From NCBI RefSeq assembly GCF_000204055.1, contig NW_006768767.1:3071352-3135351 (forward strand): 64,000 bases of DNA. Direction: 5' to 3'. The stretch comes from Melampsora larici-populina 98AG31. Its lineage: Eukaryota; Basidiomycota; Pucciniomycetes; Pucciniales; Melampsoraceae. Made by a program: the position numbers and the translations under genes. Under the pieces are notes generated by a model, which saw only the letters and a list, made by a program, of their open reading frames with translations, ran no database searches and was not told the origin of the DNA. Shown here piece after piece: positions 1 through 11,800 of the stretch; the first letter of the stretch is position 1; every line of letters begins with the position of its first letter.

Positions 1-3000
1 AGACCATCTTTCAATTTCGATACTGTCAATCGCGCCAGTAAAGCATGCGGACCCCTGTGCAAATGGGTAATTGCTCAAGTCAAATTCTCTGAAATTCTTG
101 ACAAAGTTGGCCCCTTGAGAAATGAAGTACAATCACTGGAAGATCAAGCGAGCTCTACACAAGATCAAGCTGGAACGATTGTGACGATGATTGCAGAACT
201 TGAGGCCAAAATCGCTCGTTATAAGCCCGAGTATGCTACACTGATTAGTGAGACCGAAACAATCAAGAACGAAATGAAGCGTGTGCAGAGTAAGGTGGAT
301 CGCAGTATCAAACTGTTAGACAGTCTAGGATCTGAGAAGACACGTTGGGAAGCTGGAAGTGCTACATTTGACACACAGATGAGTACAATGGCCGGCGATG
401 TTCTCTTATCAGCTGCCTTCATGACGTATGGAGGATTCTTTGATCAAAGTTATCGTGAATCAATGTGGCAAGGATGGGTCGATCATCTCAATCAAGCCAA
501 TCTTAAATACAAGGCGGAGCTGTCACTCACTGAATATCTTTCGACAGCTGATGATCGGCTCGGATGGCAATCCAAATCTTTGCCCGCCGATGATTTATGT
601 ACTGAAAATGCTATTATGTTGAAGCGGTTCAATCGATACCCCCTTATCATTGATCCATCTGGCCAAGCTACCACTTTCTTGATGAACGAATACCGAGATC
701 GGAAGATGACTGTGACTAGCTTTCTAGATGAAGCGTTTGTCAAGAACTTGGAGAGTGCATTGCGATTTGGTACACCTTTGTTGATTCAGGACGTCGAACA
801 TCTCGATCCAATCCTCAATGCAGTCTTGAATAAAGAACTTCGAAGGGCAGGCGGACGTGTGCTGATACGACTCGGTAATCAAGACATTGATTTCTCTCCT
901 GCCTTCACTATGTTTCTCTCCACTCGAGATCCATCGGTGGAGTTTTCACCCGATATCTGCAGTCGAGTGACGTTTGTGAACTTCACCATGACAAGAGGCA
1001 GTCTTCAAAGCCAATCGTTGAATCAAGTTCTCCGAGTCGAGAGACCTGATACAGATAAAAAGCGAACTGACTTGATGAAGTTGCAGGGTGAATTCAAACT
1101 ACGATTAAGACATCTTGAGAAATCCTTGCTTCAAGCCCTCAGTGAATCCACAGGAAATATCTTAGACGATGATAAAGTGATTGATACTTTAGAAACCCTC
1201 AAGCGCGAAGCTGCTGAAGTTGGTCGAAAGGTTGAAGAGACAGATATTGTGATGCGTGAAGTGGATGAAGTGACAGCAGAATACCTCCCATTGGCACAAG
1301 CCTCTAGCTCAATCTTTTTCGTCCTCGAACAACTCAATGTTCTTCATCACTTCTACCAATTCTCTCTCCGATTTTTTCTTGATATCTTTGAGTTTGTCTT
1401 GCTTCACAATCCAAACTTGGCCACGATTCAAGACCCTCGACAACGACTCAGCATATTACTTAATGACTTATTCGTGATCACTTTCAAACGTACATCTCGC
1501 GCGCTACTTCACCGCGATCATCTGATGTTAGCTATGTTATTGGCGCAGGTCAAGATTCGAGGTTCAGGTGATGAATTCGATGAAGTAGAGTTTGCTTTCT
1601 TGTTGGAGGGCGGTGCTGAACGGAACAGTCGACTCCCTACGTCGATCTTCCCATTCCTTACATCCGACCAACAGACTCGTCTTCAATCCTTCCAAAGACT
1701 CGCATGTTTCAAAGACGTCGTGGCTCATATGTCGGCTGAATCTGAGACATGGGAGGCGTTCTTGGCGTCTTCCCGCCCTGAGATGGTTGTACCTGATATA
1801 TGGCCCGAGGCACCCAGTGCGTAATCATTCTCATGTTTACGTCATTCCGAGTCATCTGATGCTGACAATTTTTTCTTACAGGTTCTACTTCCGCTATTCG
1901 GAAATTGTTATTGATCAAGTGCTTCAGACCCGACCGCCTGTTGGCGGCACTTGGTCTTCACGTCAGCCGTACCTTTGAACTTGATATCATAGCCGAGGCA
2001 TCTTATGACTTTGACACGATGGTCACTGGCGAAATTGTGTCTTCAACGCCTGTATGTCTGTGTTCCGTTTCTGGATACGACGCGAGCTACCGCGTGGAGA
2101 ATCTTGTGTCGAATACCAAGTCTCGATGCGTGTCAATCGCTATGGGCTCACAAGAAGGATACGGACTAGCAGAACAAGCAATCGCGACCGCAGTAAGGAC
2201 TGGCTCATGGGTACTTTTAAAGAATGTTCACTTGGCCTCAAATTGGCTCAGTACACTTGAAAAAAGATTGCAAGCCTCGAACCCACCCAAATCTTTCCGT
2301 CTGTTTCTAACAATGGAAACCAACCCCAGCATTCCAGTTAGCATCTTACGTCAATCTCGGATAATCATGAACGAACCGCCCCCTGGAATCCGTGCGAATT
2401 TGATTGATTGCTTGAAAAGCATACACCCTTCCCGTGTGGCTACTGGCCCCAACGAGAAGGTCAGATTATATTTCCTGCTGGCTTGGTAAGTTTTGAGTAT
2501 TGAAACCGATCATCATTACCTAGCCGTCAATTGATGATTGAGTTTACGCGTTCATAGGTTCCATGCAGTCGTTCAAGAGCGTTTGCGTTATTGCCCACTT
2601 GGTTGGTCTAAGATCTATGAGTAAGTTTTGTCCCATTATGATATTTTGGAGGCCTTAATAACTGACAGCGTGTTGGCAGATTTAATGACTCTGATCTAGA
2701 GGCAGCAATGTCGATGATTGACTCATGGATGACAGCGACAGCGAAGGGGAAAGCCAACGTAGGTTCATAGCAGCAAAGTCCTATGGGAAGGACTCTCTGA
2801 CATTCTTTTCTTTGGCTCATAGATCGATCCGGCTCAGCTACCATGGGCAGCACTGCGCGTACTCCTGAAACAAGCCGTTTACGGTGGCCGCGTCGATTCT
2901 GATTGGGATCAGCGTTTGCTGGATAGCTTCGTGGACAATCTATTCAATCCAACCGCATTCGAAGTTGGATACCAATTAGTGCATCCACTGGCCGATGACA

Positions 3001-4278
3001 ACGGCTTGGTAATTGCAGAAGGTGCAAGGCTAGATCACTTCGTAACGTGGGCTCAAGCACTACCAGAGAGAGAACCGCCTCACTGGCTAGGGCTTCCGCC
3101 CAATGCAGAAGCCTTGGTTGCTGCAACGCAAGGTAAGTTGTTAAAATTGATATCTTTGCAATGACCAAGTAAACTCATCTCGTGATATTCAGGATCGGAA
3201 CTGTTATCTCGACTACTCAAGATGCGCAGCACGGACGAAGACGAATCTGTAGGAGAAGCGATGAACGAAAAACAAACGCCGGAGAGGATGGGACAACCCA
3301 GCTGGATGCGAGCGCTCAGAACCACTGCTTCGGACTACATGAAACAGCTCAGTGAAACGCTCTGCAACATGGACCCAAGGTGCCATGATGCCAACGATCC
3401 ACTGTTTCGATTCTTTTCTCGAGAGGTTCGACTGGGCCAAGACTTACTGCGAGTCATCCGACGAGACCTTTCTGATCTGGTATTGGTTTGTGATGGCGAA
3501 GTGAAACAAACCAATCATTTGCGCACTCTGATTCAGGAGCTCACCACTGGTTTGTTCATGTATCGCTTCCACTAGATGATCAGATCTTGAGCTGATCTTC
3601 TTCATCCTTATCACAGGATCAATTCCATCACATTGGAAAAAGTACAAAGTCAACCCCTCCATGTCACTGTCGCAGTGGATCTCCAACTTCAGTAATCGAA
3701 TTCAGCAACTCACCCGACTTGCCACCTCTAATGACTTGACTAGTCTCACTAACCTAGGACTCTTGTTCTTTCCCGGTAAGCTCTTTGGATCTATCTCATC
3801 TGCATATGGACACTGATATCTTGGTTGGTGATTATTTTCAATAGATGGATACCTCACTGCTACACGGCAATATGTATCTCATCGCACAAAGACATCCCTC
3901 GAAGAATTGCGCCTGCAGCTTATCCTTCACTCCTCTGACGTGGAATCTTCAGAGGATGGCTTCCGATTAGAGGGTAAGCTGTCATTGTTTATAGTCAGTT
4001 TCTTAATATTTCAGGCTAACTTCTTCATATCTATAGGACTTACTCTACAAGGTTCATCCTTTTCCGAAAGCACCTTGATACTCAATGACGGAAGCGATTC
4101 TGCGCTCGCCACGTCCCTTTTGCAGTGGACCAAGGAGCCTTCGGCAGCTACGCGCATGGTCCAGGTCCCCACTTATCTTGACTCCTCTAGAACACATTTG
4201 TTGTTCACAGCTACAATTCCATCGGAAGAAGATCAAGGTACATTGGCACGACGTGGTATAGCTATCCTTGCAGCTTAG
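1..4278 (+). CDS. DYN1: Cytoplasmic dynein heavy chain, C-terminal 1,252 residues (5' partial)
   Basis: Motor subunit of cytoplasmic dynein, which walks to microtubule minus ends. The frame is open from base 1, beginning in the second stalk helix after the microtubule-binding tip ([10 protein letters not shown] at residues 11-20, then a coiled coil rich in E, K and Q). AAA5 follows (about residues 190-560), then AAA6 and the C-terminal domain. The AAA6 region carries [15 protein letters not shown] and a [16 protein letters not shown] stretch typical of the family. Predicted exons are 1-1816, 1882-2485, 2558-2620, 2680-2758, 2823-3132, 3193-3549, 3617-3775, 3845-3973 and 4037-4278; all junctions keep phase. 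The 63-nt intron 3974-4036 has no stop and keeps frame, so its retention would add 21 residues. A full fungal chain is about 4,000-4,700 residues, so roughly the first 70 percent lies upstream. Family assignment is firm; individual splice sites are inferred. Confidence 0.95.
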
Positions 4279-4755
4279 TCTTGCAGGTTGTGGTTTTATT
4301 GTGTCTGAATGTCTTATGTGTTGTTTTGGCACGCGCATCGGGCGCAATGACCCTATTGTACAATGCGATAATTTTCATCGTTATTACTTTCAGCTTTTCC
4401 TTAATTAAGAAAGATTTCCCAATTTGTTTTATTGTAGTTTGATTATTGTAATATAGAGTTTTATGAAGAACAGATAACAGGTGTACATGCCCACAACAGG
4501 TCACCTGCACATGTGTTCCACAAAACTGATTGAGATGGACTTTTCTACTTTTTTTGAGTTGATGAAATACCAAGGTCAAGTGGCTTGAAATTACATTGTC
4601 ACCCTCAACCAAGCCCTCCACCATGAGGAAGCTGTCACAGGTGTAGACCACACTTGTCCTTCCACCATGTGTACCATTGTTCAAGATTAGTCATGTCACC
4701 CTGACCCCATCTCCATATTCCTAAGGTAAACCTCAAAACACGAGTCTATAGATTT
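4279..4755. other. 3' flank of dynein gene, no gene seen
   Basis: AT-rich sequence after the dynein stop. I see no open frame with family resemblance. The first 150-200 bases probably hold the 3' untranslated region. Confidence 0.4.
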
Positions 4756-5275
4756 TTACACCCAATGATTTACACTCAATATTGAGTTTAAAATTGAAGC
4801 AGTGTAAAGATCAACTTACATGGGGATAAATTAAGGCTGTGGCCGGACCTGATGTAGCCCAAGGGCTTGCAAAAACATCTTGGCTTGGTCAGGGCAGTGC
4901 CAGAACCCTGAGGCCAACCCTGCAGAGTCAGGCAGCCAAGGGCATGGTGGATTGGAGATATTGGTGATGATTAGCTTGCAGGTAAGTTGTTTGTCCATCA
5001 AATTTAGTTGATCCACTTGTTGTTGAGTTGAATTATCTGAATATATTGATGGCAACCCAGCCGGGTTGGCTGCCTGCAGGGCCTTTGCAAGGCTCACCAG
5101 GTTAGACATTTTGGCCCTGGGCCCGGCCATGTAGGCTCTGTGAGGCTTGGGCAGATTGGCTCAGTCAGGGTCAGGCCCAGGTCACAGCCATACAATAAAT
5201 GACCAATGCCATCTTACGCCTGATATGGCTAAAATTTTGGAGTGTAATTATTGATGTGTAATTAATTGGGTGTAA
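4756..5275. repeat. Probable foldback (MITE-like) element with nested inverted termini
   Basis: TTACACCCAAT...TTTACAC at the left (from 4756) is matched in inverted orientation by GTGTAATTAATTGGGTGTAA at the right (ending 5275). Inside lies a GC-richer core of about 360 bp (about 4838-5196), itself bounded by GGCTGTGGCC on the left and the inverse of GGCTGTGACC on the right. No convincing coding frame is present. No clear target duplication was found, so the outer edges are approximate. Confidence 0.45.
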
Positions 5276-6630
5276 CAATCTAAATTACTATGGCTACCTT
5301 GCAATTCCACACTTGACATCTTTACATTACATTCAGTGCAAAAATGTATTTTTGCACTCAAAAACCTTTACACCCAATAAGCAGTGCAAGTACCTACCCA
5401 GACCACAAGATTAGAACGTTGCCCCTTAAATTTACAATTTCACACATCATTTATCAGACACCTCTGGCTTGCACACATTATGATTTCAGACCCAGAATTT
5501 GCTGCAGCTGCTGCTTGATGACACAGCCTGCTAAATTCCATCAGACACTCACCCTAATCCTGCTCACCACCACACCACAGCCTCCATTGCTTTTCACCAT
5601 TTGGCAGCATCTGAAGAAGCCATTGCCTGTTTGTATGGGTAACATAGATTCATCATTTCACTCTGTTGCTGCATTCTTTGCTTGAAAATCTCAAAATATA
5701 TCAGGCTTACCAGTTGTTCTGACAAACTGTTGAATAGGTAAAACCTTCTCCCCTTGAGTACTAAGTAGATTGGAAACTTGTGTGATATTTGTGGATTTTG
5801 TAGGAGGAGAAATTGATGCAGATGATGATGATTTTGCTGGTGAAGCATATGAATATCAGATTATGAGTTGAAGATTAACAGTACAGCTAGTCTGTTGAGC
5901 AGTAGAATTAGAGATAATAGAAGGTGATATTGGAATGATAATAAAAGCAGGAGTTGCAACAGCTAAATTTGGACTATGAAAATTAGAAGAGGAAAGAACT
6001 CATCATCAAGAGATAGGAGTTAAATGTCAACCTGTCAGCCCTGGGTACATATGTATGTACCCAAAGACTAACTTGTAATACATATAAGCTATAACCAACC
6101 TTTAGAAACCTATTTACATGTACATAAAGCTTACAAACCATGTGTAACATGTAATAAATCATATATACATCTTGATTACATATACACATACATTTCAAAT
6201 AATATGTAATATGTAATAAAGTATCATTTACACCTCATAACTCAGTGTCAAGAGTTAAAATGCTTATATTACATATCACACACAATATGTATATGTAAAT
6301 AAGTATTATCAGTAACGATCATAACTAATACTAATAATCAAACCCTAAACCAAGGTAGTGATATAAACAAATCTCACCACAGTTAGGTTTGGAGAGGAGA
6401 GCATATAAACCCCTCCTCTCTCAGCCTTCAGAGATTTTCCCCAACTTTTTATTACACACTACTTTTAAAGAACCACTTTAAAGTAGTCTTGAAGTACATA
6501 ATCAAGAGTGTTATAATTATAAGACTAGTGATTTACTTCATCACTTTAAGAAGTGTCCTGACTAAAAGTAAGTAGTACAGTCTTCATCCCCTTCTGGACC
6601 CTCTACTTCCCCCAAGTAGAAACAAATAGG
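5276..6630. other. AT-rich repeat-derived DNA, possible old LTR fragment
   Basis: No gene recognised. Around 5983-6320 the sequence is low-complexity, made of ATGTAATA and TACATGTA variants. From 6040 there is an imperfect palindrome (GGGTACATATGTATGTACCC), and around 6400 a TATA-like GCATATAAACCCC followed by a pyrimidine-rich stretch. The layout resembles an LTR promoter and leader, but no second LTR copy was found in the window. Confidence 0.3.
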
Positions 6631-6755
6631 TTGGTGACCATAGAACAACCCAAGTTTGGTGACCATAGAACAACCCAAGGTTGGTGACCATAGAACAACC
6701 CAAGGTTGGTGACCATAGAACAACCCAGGGTTAGTGACTATAGAACAACTAGTCC
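6631..6755. repeat. 25-bp tandem repeat, five copies
   Basis: Copies start at 6631, 6656, 6681, 6706 and 6731, each beginning TTGGTGACCATAGAACAACC. The first four are nearly identical; the fifth is diverged (TTAGTGACTATAG). The array lies just downstream of the possible LTR fragment. Confidence 0.9.
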
Positions 6756-7150
6756 AGTGAACTTCAAATCACTCTTTAATCTGTCACTTGAAGATTAGAG
6801 GAAGGACTAGGATCCACCCTTCACCAATTATAATCTTATATCATTATAATCCAAACCTCCTTTTGAGGAGTCACCTAACTGCAGTCTGTCAGGATTTATC
6901 CTTTCAGACCAGTATCTTCCCTTCCTCATTCCCTTTTCTCTGTTTATAATTCCTTGTAATTAGATTGTATTTGAATTACAATTATAATTACTTGAATTAT
7001 AAGACTCACCTTGCCCAATTAGTGAGCCTTGAGTACTGAAAAGAGTAACCAACCTTCACACAACCTTACACTAAAGGCCCAACATGTAAGGTATCTTTCA
7101 TTGAGTGAAGAGAGGAATACAGTGGCCTAAGGCCTAAGACTCATGTGGTG
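6756..7150. other. Spacer before copia-derived element
   Basis: AT-rich sequence with repeated TTATAAT-like words. No coding frame or RNA gene is recognised. Confidence 0.3.
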
Positions 7151-7155
7151 GGTGT

Positions 7156-7321
7156 TGTTAGAACGGAAAAGGTTTCATTGCTAAATATTGAACAAAAGTG
7201 GACAAAACATAGAAACTAAGTACAATTTATATAGAAAGAAAGGCATGGGATTGGTGAGGATAACCACCACACTGAGGCTGAAACACAGCAACTGAGACCC
7301 TTGAAACTGTCACCCGTAACA
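7156..7321 (-). repeat. 3' LTR of gag-only copia element
   Basis: 166 bp, TG...CA ends, about 94-95 percent identical by eye to 10308-10472. The adjacent C-run on the plus strand (7322 onward) is the polypurine tract when read on the minus strand. Confidence 0.9.
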
Positions 7322-7434
7322 CCCCCCCCTCAACAATTCCATGATACATACTAGGCACAAAAAATTGGACAAAAATTCAGGCAGAGGTGCATATACAAAA
7401 GCTACAACAGAAAAAAATACCCCCCAATGTCTGA

Positions 7435-10024
7435 TCAACCTGTAAAACCTATATCAAGTTCACTGAATTCAACAGAAGCTACATTGAGGTTGTGGGTGGA
7501 TTTTGTGTCATCTTTCTCTTTTTCACAAAGTTCCTTCTTGGCTCTCTTTCCGCAATCTGCTATCACATGACCAGGTCCCTTACAGTAAAAACAAAGCTTT
7601 TTTACATCCACTTGCATGGTTGATGATTGCCTAATAGATGACTCAGTAGTTGATCCAAGAGAAACAGCAGCTGCTGACAACGCGCGAGACATCTCACCCG
7701 ATGATATAGAAGACTTCTTGTTTGAGTCAATCTTGTATTCAAATGTATGTTTGAGGAATTTGAAGTTGTCCGGCATGCTGATCAGTTGCAAGATTGCCAA
7801 AGTGTCATCACCCAGGGAGAGACCAATTCTCAAAAGTCAAACACTGGTGTCTCTCATCAATGCTAGATGCATGTTGATAGTCGCAGTGGTTGAATCAAAT
7901 TTCATTGAGATGATTTGGCAGAGATTGGCTACTCTAGATGCAAATGAGATACCAGAAAATTGAGACTTCAAAGCAGCGTACTTTGCTGCCGGAGTTTCTA
8001 AATGTCATATGGATAATCCTAATGACCGGTGTGGTGAGCAAGATCTCTACTTAAGCAAAAAATTTAAAAATTATGTGAAAATTCGTATTTTTGGTCAAAG
8101 GCAAATTTATTATTGAAGTTATTAGTCATCAAGTTTATCAAAGTTGATTTATAATCTGCATTTCATTATCTTTTAAATCATATATTTACATAAGCAATTG
8201 ATAAGAACATTTAAGAGTAAAGAAAAATTTGAAAAGATCAATAAAAATAGTATAAGAGTGAAAATCAAATTAAAGGAATTAGTAAGAAGGGATTTGAGGA
8301 AGAAGAACATTTAGTTTGGATCTTAAAGAATGGAAACTTTTATGAAAAGAATGAAAGAAGAAGAACAATATTAAGAAAGTTGAAGGAAATTTTAAAAATA
8401 TGGGTATGAAAGGCTGGAAAATGGTTTTTAGGTTATTATTATAAGAGTTATTGGTTCAGGAAGGTTTTATTATGAAAGAGAGGGATAACATTAGTCAGCA
8501 ACAACTTTAATCACGAGGATTGATAAGGGAGGTGTGAAATTATTCAAGAAAAGGGGTATTTCGAAAAAGGGTACTATGGTATTAATTCCTGTGTAGTGAT
8601 GTCATTGATGGATTGATTGCGCCAAGGGTTTTTCAGAATCATTTTAGTGCTGTGGAATGATCTTTTGATAGAAGGAAAATCATTATTAGACGTGAAAATA
8701 GTCAGAATTCATCAAAAATGGAGGTTTTTAGTTAATTACATATGTTAAAACTTGTCAGAATTGGGTGTGTGATAGCTCATTCAACGCAGAATTATTCATT
8801 TCACAATGTATAGCCTTTAAATCATTAGTAACGGAGGAGTAGTGAAAAAGGTATAAGGCAACAAAGAAACTGGAGTGAATTTTGAATTTGGTGATTACAT
8901 ATGACATTTACATGACAAAACTTTATTTTCTCAATCTTTACAACTCAATAACTTATTCATCACACATCAGAAATAGGTCATACGGGGGTGATAAATGATC
9001 AGTATCACGAGGGCTATCAAATGAGCTATAGTAATCAAAAATTGAACAACTTTACAAAAAATTTGTAATTCCAAAAATGGATTTCAGCTATGAATATTAG
9101 GAAAAAATCACCTGTATTCATCATAAGAAGATCTGTTCATCATTCATTAACATCAATTGATCAAATTCACGCCTTGCATCATTACAAACAATAATATTTA
9201 TGACATCATATGGTTACATTGGAGGATTTTCTGTTGATTTTGACGGTTTTTGAGGGTTTTTGGAGGCTGTTGACCATTGTTGAAGGTTGTTAGAGGGTTA
9301 TATACTATTGTTAGGGATTTTACATGCCTTTGTTCCCCTTTTTACTCATCTTATACTTTTGTTAGAGTGTTTTTAATCATCATTAAATTACTTCAGCAGT
9401 ACTAAGTTCACTAAATTGCCCCTTTACATCAAAGGAGAGATTTCTTTACGTGTGATAAGACTACAAGTCTTCATTGGAATAACAATCAAACTGATTGTTG
9501 CTTTGCTAGTAATTAAAGTTGTGTTTTGTTGTGCTCAGATTGGAATAACACTATAGCAGTGTTGAGGTTTCTTTATTTCTAAAAATCACGGGAATAATAC
9601 TTGAATTAAGTATTGAGACAATTTCTCTGGTGCCTTATCCCAAAGAATTCAGCAAAACCCCGTGTTGATTCTTTCAAAGAGGCAGTCTTAGGCAACTTCT
9701 ACCAGTTAGTTATATTAGTAGATTATCCCTCTTTAAGCTCTGTAAAGCTCTTGTTGAGCTTCAAGTTCTACACCGGTCAATGGTCCAACTCAAAACACCA
9801 TCTACGTAGTCAGCTTTCTCCACATCATAGGATTTGTGTGTTGTCACCATCAAAGGATCAAGGTAGAATTTGGCGCCAGGTGCGAAAACCAAAAAACATT
9901 CAATATCATAGTCCCATTCATCCCAGTTGGACCCATCGCAAGTAAGTGTCTTCACTTGATCAAGTTTGATGACTTTTGAAAGTAAAACTTCTCCGGCAGA
10001 TGGAGAGTTATTGGATTTGGACAT
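7435..10024 (-). pseudogene. Broken copia gag, two pieces around an insertion
   Basis: The N-terminal piece reads down from ATG at 10024 to about 9780 and contains LTCDGSNWDEWDYDIECF, the Trp-containing start typical of copia gag. The C-terminal piece (about 8022 down to 7435) contains KSQFSGISFASRVANLCQII and a CCHC zinc knuckle, CFYCKGPGHVIADC, for RNA packaging. Between them lies a 1.76-kb insertion. Further breaks: a stop plus frame slip near 8000, and an in-frame TGA at 7839-7837 that would be CGA (Arg) before a TCG-to-TTG change. The protein would have been roughly 270 residues. Not functional as it stands. Confidence 0.85.
8023..9779. mobile_element. Non-autonomous DNA element inserted in copia gag
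   Basis: The left end reads TGACCGGTGT (8023-8032) and the right end ACACCGGTCA (9770-9779), inverted copies of each other. If the element starts at the G, the three bases AAT flank both sides, consistent with a 3-bp target duplication. The 1.76-kb interior is strongly AT-rich and has no transposase-like frame. Gag reading resumes on both sides, which supports an insertion. The superfamily is unassigned; a 3-bp duplication would fit PIF/Harbinger or CACTA-like elements, but the terminal bases do not settle it. Confidence 0.7.
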
Positions 10025-10295
10025 GGTGGGTTCTTCAAAATTTGATCTAAATACTTGTCACAACAAGTAAAACAAAAAAAATTACAAGGGCGTCAATCAC
10101 AGAAGATTGACCAAAAGAACAAAAGTCACAAAGTGACACAAAAGATGGCAGAATACAAAAACAAATTTATTCTAGAGTAAGGTTGCAGTACCTTTGGACT
10201 GATTGGATAAAGAAGCTGGATTTGACGAAGATGAGTTTGGAACTAAAAAGGCGACAATGTCTGAGTTTTCTGATTCCTGTGCGTGAGTGAGCGAA

Positions 10296-10307
10296 GGGCT
10301 CATAACC
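10296..10307 (-). other. Primer-binding site, complementary to initiator tRNA-Met anticodon stem-loop
   Basis: On the minus strand GGTTATGAGCCC directly follows the LTR. Its complement GGGCTCATAACC contains the CAT anticodon and flanking stem of eukaryotic initiator tRNA-Met. Copia-type elements are known to prime from a cleaved half of this tRNA. The same 12-mer is the primer site of the copia element at 56008. Confidence 0.85.
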
Positions 10308-10472
10308 TGTTGGGACAGAAAAGGTTTTATTGCTAACTATCGAACAAAAGTGGACAAAACATAGAAACTAAGTACAATTTATATAGAAAGAAAGGCATGG
10401 ATTGATGAGGATAACCGCCACACTGAGGCTGAAACACAGCAACTGAGACCCTTGAAACTGTCACCCGTAACA
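10308..10472 (-). repeat. 5' LTR of gag-only copia element
   Basis: 165 bp with TG...CA ends, partner of 7156-7321. Followed on the plus strand by target duplication GGTGT at 10473-10477. Confidence 0.9.
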
Positions 10473-10477
10473 GGTGT

Positions 10478-11288
10478 GAGCTTCAGAAAAAGTATGCCCC
10501 CAAGCACACCCTATTTTGGCTGGGGAGGCAAGAGGGCACAATAGATGCAGAAAAATAGGCAGATGTGGGTCAGCTTTTTAATGATGTCTGATCACCCACA
10601 TCTTCTACATCCCAGGAAGCATTATTCTTCTCATATGAACCCCCTCTGCACAGAATTATCAGCAATATTACAACAGAAATCAATTAAATGAAAAATAACA
10701 TCCATGAAAATGTGTTGCTATCAGCTTCGGATTCCAAGATTTTGTTGTTGTAGTGCTTTTTAACCCAGACTGTAGGTTCTTCAATGACTGAAGAAGACTG
10801 AAGAATATGGCGTGTGGTGGTACCAATACCACATATTGATGCCTTTTGAGATGATTTGAAGACATGGGTGCCCCCCATTCACCATGTCCGGGTAGTGTTT
10901 GCTTGTTGATGAGCACACATGTCTTCCCTTTCTGCCTCAAAGGGAGTTGGTGTGGGCTTGTCAACGAGCAAACCCTACACAGACACAGTGATTGAGAGAA
11001 AAAATTATGTGCCCATGCAGGCGCCACGCTCAACACTTGACCCAAAACATAAGGCTTAGGCAAGACTGGTTCAGAGAAGGATACACAATTATGACATTGG
11101 TTCCTCCTGTATTTAACTAGTCTCAAAGCCACTGCTCTTCTCACCTCACAGGTCTCTTATCTCTTGCCTAAAAGTTTGCAAATTTAGTATCTATTCAAAA
11201 ACACCTCAAGTCTATAAATACCAATTCAATACAATCATACATTGTAGAAACTAAAATTTGAAGTTCAGAAAATGAATTAATCAACTTA
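10478..11288. other. Repeat-derived intergenic DNA
   Basis: No gene recognised. A minus-strand open frame of 154 codons at 10680-11144 has no motif I can name and no intron signals, and I treat it as chance or transposon debris. Confidence 0.3.
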
Positions 11289-11800
11289 CAACTGAGCAAG
11301 AAGTATTTCACCAACAAATTTGATGACAAATTGAAAGGAGAAGGCAAGGAAGGAGGCAGTCAAGGAGAAGGCAAAAACGAACAAGGATAAGAGATTGGTA
11401 TAGAAACACCAGCAGACACACCACTAGAACAAGCAAACCAAGTGAGAACAAGGGAGTTGAAGAAGAAATCAGAGAATATAGAGAAACAAGTAGGGGTAAT
11501 CAGGATAAGAGCAAGAAATAAGAAGGGGGCTACAAAATTAGGTGGGAATCAACAATCAGAAGTAGAATTGAGTAAGAAAGAAGAAGCCAAGAAAGAATAA
11601 GAAGGAAGCAGGGAGGAAAAGGAGAGCATGGAGGAAGTGGAGAGCATGGAGAAGAAGCACAAGGAAGAGAGGATAATCAGGGAGGAAGACTGACCTGAAG
11701 CCAAGCAAATGGAAATGGAGTAAGATAAGAGCCAAGAATAGAAGACAAGTAAGAAAGAACCAAAGGAAACTAGGGCTGGGAAGAAAATGTTGGAGACGGG
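11289..11800 (+). pseudogene. Relic Lys/Glu-rich coding frame
   Basis: One frame (codons in phase with 11289) reads for about 170 codons as a highly charged, coiled-coil-like protein. It is interrupted by only about five stops (TAA, TGA or TAG). Between stops the frame keeps coherent composition, for example YFTNKFDDKLKGEGKEGG and ESMEEVESMEKKHKEER. On the plus strand this appears as a long purine-rich tract. Several stops are one C-to-T step from CAA, CAG or CGA. Its family is unknown; a transposon gag or accessory protein is a guess. Confidence 0.5.

Larger units (their letters stand above)
7156..10472 (-). mobile_element. Gag-only Ty1/copia LTR retrotransposon derivative, split by a DNA element
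   Basis: Two direct repeats of about 165 bp (7156-7321 and 10308-10472) start TGTT and end AACA. They are flanked by the same five bases, GGTGT, at 7151-7155 and 10473-10477, a target duplication that marks a complete insertion. Orientation is minus: primer site next to the right LTR, gag in between, and a purine tract (C-run on the plus strand from 7322) next to the left LTR. Protease, integrase and reverse transcriptase are absent; after gag only about 110 bases precede the purine tract. The element would need enzymes supplied in trans. The LTRs differ at about nine positions by eye, so it is older than the other two LTR elements here. Confidence 0.93.

Noticed and set aside
10680..11144. 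154-codon minus-strand open frame
   Set aside because: No recognisable motif and mixed composition; the region is repeat-derived.
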